In this document: one piece after another, positions 13,710 to 16,295 of the stretch
Position numbering within the stretch: the first letter of the stretch is position 1
Layout: each line of letters opens with the position of its first letter
DNA from: DASZUC01 sp035547775
Lineage (GTDB): Bacteria; Patescibacteriota; Saccharimonadia; Saccharimonadales; UBA4665
Length of the DNA: 16,295 nt
Direction: 5' to 3'
Assembly (NCBI GenBank): GCA_035547775.1
Contig: DASZUC010000032.1
Location: forward strand, 1 to 16,295
Translations under genes and position numbers: made by a program
The notes under the pieces: model-generated
Told to the model about the DNA's origin: nothing
Seen by the model: the letters and a program-made list of their open reading frames with translations, nothing else
Databases searched by the model: none

Positions 13710-13745
13710 ACTAAAAACTCCCCGAAGGGAGTCTTTAGTTGGTGG
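13704..13745. terminator. Bidirectional terminator and long inverted repeat at the tRNA-Leu 3' end
   Basis: On the minus strand ACTCCC-TTCG-GGGAGT followed by TTTT (13717-13732) is a classic UUCG-loop terminator just after tRNA-Leu. It is nested in a longer inverted repeat: 13704-13715 pairs perfectly with 13734-13745 (12 bp), one mismatch separating it from the core. The outer arm includes the last six bases of the tRNA (its CCA end). Confidence 0.8.
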
Positions 13746-13827
13746 GCGAGGTGGGACTTGAACCCACAAGACTTATTCAGTCAGCGGATTTTAAGTCCGC
13801 CGCGTATACCAATTCCGCCACTCGCCC
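13740..13827 (-). tRNA. tRNA-Leu (anticodon UAA)
   Basis: 88 nt including an encoded CCA. Acceptor GGGCGAG pairs with CTCGCCC, followed by discriminator A73 and CCA. D-arm GGCGGAATTGGTATACGC is typical of tRNA-Leu. The anticodon arm is GCGGA-CTTAAAA-TCCGC, anticodon TAA. The long variable arm (GACT-GAATA-AGTC) marks a class II tRNA, and the T-arm is GTGGG-TTCAAGT-CCCAC. No clear promoter is seen upstream; a TTGACA occurs at 13897-13902 without a matching -10. A terminator follows directly. Confidence 0.97.
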
Positions 13828-13900
13828 ACGTCCTCCCGTACGGCCTTATCTCGTTTTAGCTGACGCTAAAAACTTCGATTTTGCCCTACGGTCGTCCTGT

Positions 13901-13938
13901 CAATTTCACAAACAGCTGAAGCTTGGTTTGTGAAATTG
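13901..13938. repeat. 13-bp perfect inverted repeat between tRNA-Leu and the small membrane gene
   Basis: CAATTTCACAAAC (13901-13913) and GTTTGTGAAATTG (13926-13938) are separated by 12 nt. There is no following T-run on either strand, so it is not a standard terminator; an operator, an RNA hairpin or a mobile-element remnant are possible. A second, weaker hairpin (GTTTTAGC-TGAC-GCTAAAA) lies at 13853-13871. The rest of 13828-13980 shows no gene. Confidence 0.55.
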
Positions 13939-13980
13939 TCATGAATCGCTAATCTACGCTCTATGAAGGTGCTATGGAGA

Positions 13981-14238
13981 TTACTTTTTACCTTCGGCCA
14001 TACGAGCACCGACGTTGATCACCAGTGCCGCCAAAGCAATGACTGCCAGACTACCCAAGGATCGGCCAACCACATCGCCGCTATCATCGAACAGACCCCA
14101 GATAGCCAAAATACCGACAGTAGCAAACAAAATAGCGCTACCGATTAAAATCCAAGCCGTCACCCGTTCAACCTTAGCGAAGGTCGTCAGATCTTGCACT
14201 GGAGCTGGTGTTTTTTGATCGTTGGTTTCTTCTGCCAT
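13981..14238 (-). CDS. Small two-helix membrane protein, unknown function
   Basis: An 85-aa protein with a charged N-terminus (MAEETNDQKTPAPVQD) and two hydrophobic helices, about 28-50 and 59-79, joined by the acidic loop DDSGDVVGRS, ending in AEGKK. I do not recognise the family. AGGA lies 9 nt before the ATG, and a TATAAC box lies about 19 nt before it, without a clear -35. It lies downstream of tRNA-Cys on the same strand with 124 nt between and no obvious terminator, so the two may share a transcript. Base composition and hydrophobic pattern make it a credible gene despite its size. Confidence 0.65.
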   Translation of the reverse strand: MAEETNDQKTPAPVQDLTTFAKVERVTAWILIGSAILFATVGILAIWGLFDDSGDVVGRSLGSLAVIALAALVINVGARMAEGKK

Positions 14239-14362
14239 AACAGCATGTCCTATTTACGTTATAGCTGCATACTACCACTTCTCTATCGTGCGAGCCAGGC
14301 CATCTTCGCAATACGAACCGAAGCCGAGACAACATGCCGTGAGGTTGCAGCAAATTGCGACG

Positions 14363-14436
14363 TGGAGGCACCTACGGGATTTGCACCCGTGTACGCGGTT
14401 TTGCAGACCGCTGCGTAGCTACTCCGCCAAGGCGCC
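14363..14436 (-). tRNA. tRNA-Cys (anticodon GCA)
   Basis: 74 nt including encoded CCA. Acceptor GGCGCCT pairs with AGGTGCC (one G-U); the discriminator is U73, as required by CysRS. The anticodon arm is GCGGT-CTGCAAA-ACCGC. The T-arm is ACGGG-TGCAAAT-CCCGT, so position 55 is G, not the near-universal U. The D-loop AGTAGCTA has AG instead of the usual GG. Aligned as A18-G19, the G19-C56 pair is kept while 18-55 changes from G-U to A-G. The -10 box TATAAT at 14447-14452 lies 10 nt upstream of the mature 5' end. Confidence 0.95.
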
Positions 14437-14446
14437 GTACCAGAGA

Positions 14447-14452
14447 ATTATA
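14447..14452 (-). promoter_or_regulatory. -10 box (TATAAT) for tRNA-Cys
   Basis: A perfect TATAAT on the minus strand ends 10 nt before the mature tRNA-Cys 5' end. The -35 region is AT-rich with no clear consensus. It is divergent from the transpeptidase promoter. Confidence 0.6.
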
Positions 14453-14475
14453 GCAAATCGCTATAAGAAATTACA

Positions 14476-14504
14476 TTGCTTTATATACATATTTATTATA
14501 TAGT
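14476..14504 (+). promoter_or_regulatory. Sigma70-type promoter for the L,D-transpeptidase
   Basis: TTGCTT (14476-14481), 17-nt spacer, TATAGT (14499-14504). The spacer is almost pure A/T, in contrast to the GC-rich gene it serves. The start would be near 14511, with AGGAAAGG ahead of the ATG. Confidence 0.7.
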
Positions 14505-14547
14505 ACGCTAGTCATAGCGCCCACGTATCTAGGAAAGGATTGGCACT

Positions 14548-15390
14548 ATGAAGCTCCCTCCCAAACTACTCGGCTCGGTTGGCTTGGCATTTGGCCTCGC
14601 GCTTACAGCGTGCGCCTCCGGCAACAGCACACCTGTCGCCGCCAGCCCGACCCCGATCGTTACCGTCAGCAGCACGTCCGCGGCGCCCACTCCCAGTGAG
14701 CAGCCGGGCCAGCTGTTGAAGCACGGTTCTCGCGTCGCCGCGGTACGTACTTTGCAACGTCTGCTGTATCAGCAGGCCGCACAGGCTTACTACAAGCCAA
14801 CCGCATGCAACTTCGATACGGATTTCGGTCCGCTCACCAAGCGCGCGCTTCAGACCTGGCAACATGCCAAGGGCCATAAGCCCAGCGGCCGCATCCGGGT
14901 CAATAGCGCACAGTGGCGCCAACTGCAGGAGACTGCCACAGCTGATCGTCTGGCCTATGGCCTCGACGCCAAGTCTGTAGCAGCCGCCAAGCATGACAGC
15001 ACCCACTGGGCGATCGATGCCAGCCAGGCACCGGCCTGTGTTCGTGTCTTGCACTACCTGCCAGCACAGAACACCGTGAAGACTGTCTTTTCGAGCCAAG
15101 CGGCGTATGCCGGTTGGGCTTACAACACCGAAGGTCAGTTGGAGCACTACCACACGCCGAATGGCGTCTTCCATCTGGAATACAAAGATCCGGCTGGGAT
15201 CAACGCCTATTCGTCAACGTACGACCACGCGCCAATGCCCTGGGCCTCGTGCTTCATCGGTAGTTCGGTCTGCTTCCACCAAGATGGACTGTTCCCCAGC
15301 CACGGCTGTGTGCACATTCCCTCGATGGCGGATGCCAGTCTGATCTACCACCGGGTACCACTTGGTACGATCGTGCGGGTACACGCCTAG
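14548..15390 (+). CDS. Lipoprotein L,D-transpeptidase (YkuD) with peptidoglycan-binding domain
   Basis: A 280-aa exported enzyme expected to form 3-3 crosslinks in peptidoglycan or attach proteins to it. Order: lipoprotein signal peptide with lipobox LTAC (Cys22); a Ser/Thr/Pro/Ala linker to about 55; a PG_binding_1-like domain (about 58-128: HGSRVAAVRTLQRLLY...FDTDFGPLTKRALQTWQ); and a YkuD domain (about 153-280) with TPNGVFHL and the catalytic SHGCVHIP (251-258, nucleophile Cys254). Four other Cys (87, 164, 235, 242) may form disulphides. AGGAAAGG lies upstream of the ATG. Codons prefer C or G in the third place far more than the neighbours do, and it is the only plus-strand gene in the right part, which suggests transfer, possibly from an actinobacterium. 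A strong terminator follows. Confidence 0.9.
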   Translation: MKLPPKLLGSVGLAFGLALTACASGNSTPVAASPTPIVTVSSTSAAPTPSEQPGQLLKHGSRVAAVRTLQRLLYQQAAQAYYKPTACNFDTDFGPLTKRALQTWQHAKGHKPSGRIRVNSAQWRQLQETATADRLAYGLDAKSVAAAKHDSTHWAIDASQAPACVRVLHYLPAQNTVKTVFSSQAAYAGWAYNTEGQLEHYHTPNGVFHLEYKDPAGINAYSSTYDHAPMPWASCFIGSSVCFHQDGLFPSHGCVHIPSMADASLIYHRVPLGTIVRVHA

Positions 15391-15423
15391 CCAAGAGTTC
15401 TTTCGGGAGGTTGAGCATTGCAT

Positions 15424-15475
15424 GCCCGCCGGAGATTGATCACATCCAGTGATTATTTCTCCCGGCGGGCTTTTT
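15424..15475 (+). terminator. Rho-independent terminator of the L,D-transpeptidase gene
   Basis: GCCCGCCGG (15424-15432) pairs with CCGGCGGGC (15462-15470). The stem continues inward through AGA/TCT and GATCAC/GTGATT, and TTTTT follows at 15471-15475. It works in the plus direction only. Its T-run abuts the stop codon of the convergent gene. Confidence 0.9.
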
Positions 15476-15862
15476 CTATTCCTCGGGAATAATAGGAACC
15501 ACACTGGCAGCAGCCTCGGGTGGTGGGGTGATTTCTTCTAAAACGCGGGCTTTATGCGGGTTAAATAAGTCGTGGAAGTGCCAACCGCTGGGTTTGGTCT
15601 TCACAGCCCGCCAAATCGGATCGAGTAAGTTTGGTGGCAAATCAATTTGACCCTGGTGGGCTTGTAAGGTTAGCTCGCCTAAGCCTTTTTCAATTTCTCC
15701 GTCACGCTGACGCCGCGCCTCAGCGTCTTCCGCCAGGCGATGTTTAACGTGCTCAGGTGGCGATAGCACACCTAGTGCAGCATTGGCGATTCGCTCTAAC
15801 CGCAACTGCCGTAATGCTGACCAACTCAGCGACCGCGTTACTTCCAGTGGTTTCAGCTCCAT
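15476..15862 (-). CDS. Hypothetical protein, 128 aa
   Basis: I do not recognise this protein. It has no signal peptide or membrane helix. It begins MELKPLEVTRSLSWSALRQL, has a charged, probably helical middle (HRLAEDAEARRQRDGEIEKGLGEL), a W-rich part (DPIWRAVKTKPSGWHFHDLF) and a Pro/Ala/Glu end. The frame is open further upstream, but ATG at 15862 is chosen because AGGGGGTG lies 5 nt before it. It follows the partial Nudix gene by 70 nt on the same strand, so they may be co-transcribed. Its stop codon touches the terminator of the convergent transpeptidase gene. Confidence 0.65.
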   Translation of the reverse strand: MELKPLEVTRSLSWSALRQLRLERIANAALGVLSPPEHVKHRLAEDAEARRQRDGEIEKGLGELTLQAHQGQIDLPPNLLDPIWRAVKTKPSGWHFHDLFNPHKARVLEEITPPPEAAASVVPIIPEE

Positions 15863-15932
15863 ATGAACACCCCCTAACTGCACCAGCATAGCGAGCCAGC
15901 TTCGTCTCAGCTGTCGCAAATTTCACTCTTCG

Positions 15933-16295
15933 CTAAACTGCGAGTTGCTGATGAGCATACAGCTCAATCGTGGTCCGAGCATTGGGTTCGATATCGAGCC
16001 ACTGGAGCGCCTCGCTGGGCAACGCCCAAATATAATCTTGAGCCTCGTCGTTGAGTGTCACACGGCGACTTTTCACGCTCACAATATTGTCGACAAAAAT
16101 ATGTTGCACCCCGGGCTGGTAGTAGCCAGAATCTTTCAACTCATCAAACGTGCAAATATGACTACCCACTTCGCCATTTAGCCTGGTTTCTTCTCTGACT
16201 TCGCGTAGCAGCGCATCGTGCAGGCGCTCATTGCGACGAACCTTTCCTCCTACGATCGAGTAGCGATGGCCCCATTTGTGGGTTTTGACCAGCAA
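15933..16295 (-). CDS. Nudix hydrolase, 5' end beyond the window
   Basis: The last 120 codons of a Nudix protein; the start lies past the right edge. The first residues, LVKTHKWGHRYSIVGGKV, are the second strand and the entry to the Nudix box, so only a short N-terminal part is missing. The box fits G-x5-E-x7-REVREET but then reads R-L where G-hydrophobic is expected, so the conserved Gly is Arg. The metal-binding Glu residues are kept. WGHRYSI-GGKV resembles small MutT-type proteins; substrate unknown. Confidence 0.85.
   Translation of the reverse strand: MLVKTHKWGHRYSIVGGKVRRNERLHDALLREVREETRLNGEVGSHICTFDELKDSGYYQPGVQHIFVDNIVSVKSRRVTLNDEAQDYIWALPSEALQWLDIEPNARTTIELYAHQQLAV

Noticed and set aside
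13897..13930. Similarity to a lac operator/pUC cloning-region string (CAATTTCACA...ACAGCT...AAGCTTGG)
   Set aside because: Only short blocks match, order and spacing differ, and the segment is explained by a perfect inverted repeat. Vector contamination is not supported by the flanking sequence.
1..16295. CRISPR array, insertion sequence, prophage or plasmid origin
   Set aside because: No regularly spaced repeats, transposase, integrase or replication gene is visible anywhere in the window.

Overview
The window most resembles a chromosomal segment of a Saccharibacteria (TM7)-type member of the Patescibacteria/CPR. That placement is an inference from several signs: small streamlined genes, a large membrane-anchored protein with a type IV pilin-like C-terminal domain of a kind I associate with this group, ribosomal protein S16 and a KH protein with long acidic tails, a zinc-finger-less L32, and a leucyl-tRNA synthetase carrying an inserted Nudix domain. 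TGA is used as a stop codon (deacetylase gene), so the UGA-Gly codes of some CPR lineages do not apply.

Layout. The left 8.5 kb is almost entirely minus strand and holds translation and RNA genes. Read in the direction of transcription: leuS; rpmF-nusB-Nudix-rnc-TIM-barrel protein; rpsP; khpA-like gene; a 350-bp intergenic region with a structured element, a promoter with a palindromic spacer, a candidate small RNA and two terminators; trmD; and sodN followed by the start of sodX, a nickel superoxide dismutase with its maturation protease, cut by the window edge. The centre (8.5-13.5 kb) holds cell-envelope genes: ddl on the plus strand, then on the minus strand a pilin-like membrane protein, a MurF-like ligase and an anchored polysaccharide deacetylase. 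The right end (13.5-16.3 kb) is a sparser mosaic: tRNA-Leu(UAA), a two-helix membrane protein, tRNA-Cys(GCA), a plus-strand L,D-transpeptidase lipoprotein with visibly GC-richer codons, an unknown gene and the end of another Nudix gene.

How it fits together. The left half makes ribosomal proteins, processes rRNA and tRNA (RNase III, NusB, TrmD) and charges tRNA-Leu. The centre supplies D-Ala-D-Ala, probably its ligation to the muropeptide, and modification of the wall; the transpeptidase may crosslink the wall. The sodN-sodX pair gives superoxide defence. Several genes (trmD, leuS, ddl, the deacetylase, perhaps the Mur ligase) have a -10 box 6-10 nt from the start codon and would be read as leaderless mRNAs, while others have strong Shine-Dalgarno sites.

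The items most worth following are the Nudix domain inside LeuRS, the NiSOD/SodX pair in a CPR-like genome, the small RNA under a palindromic operator, and non-consensus residues at conserved catalytic positions in TrmD, RNase III and LeuRS. No CRISPR array, transposase or prophage gene is visible.
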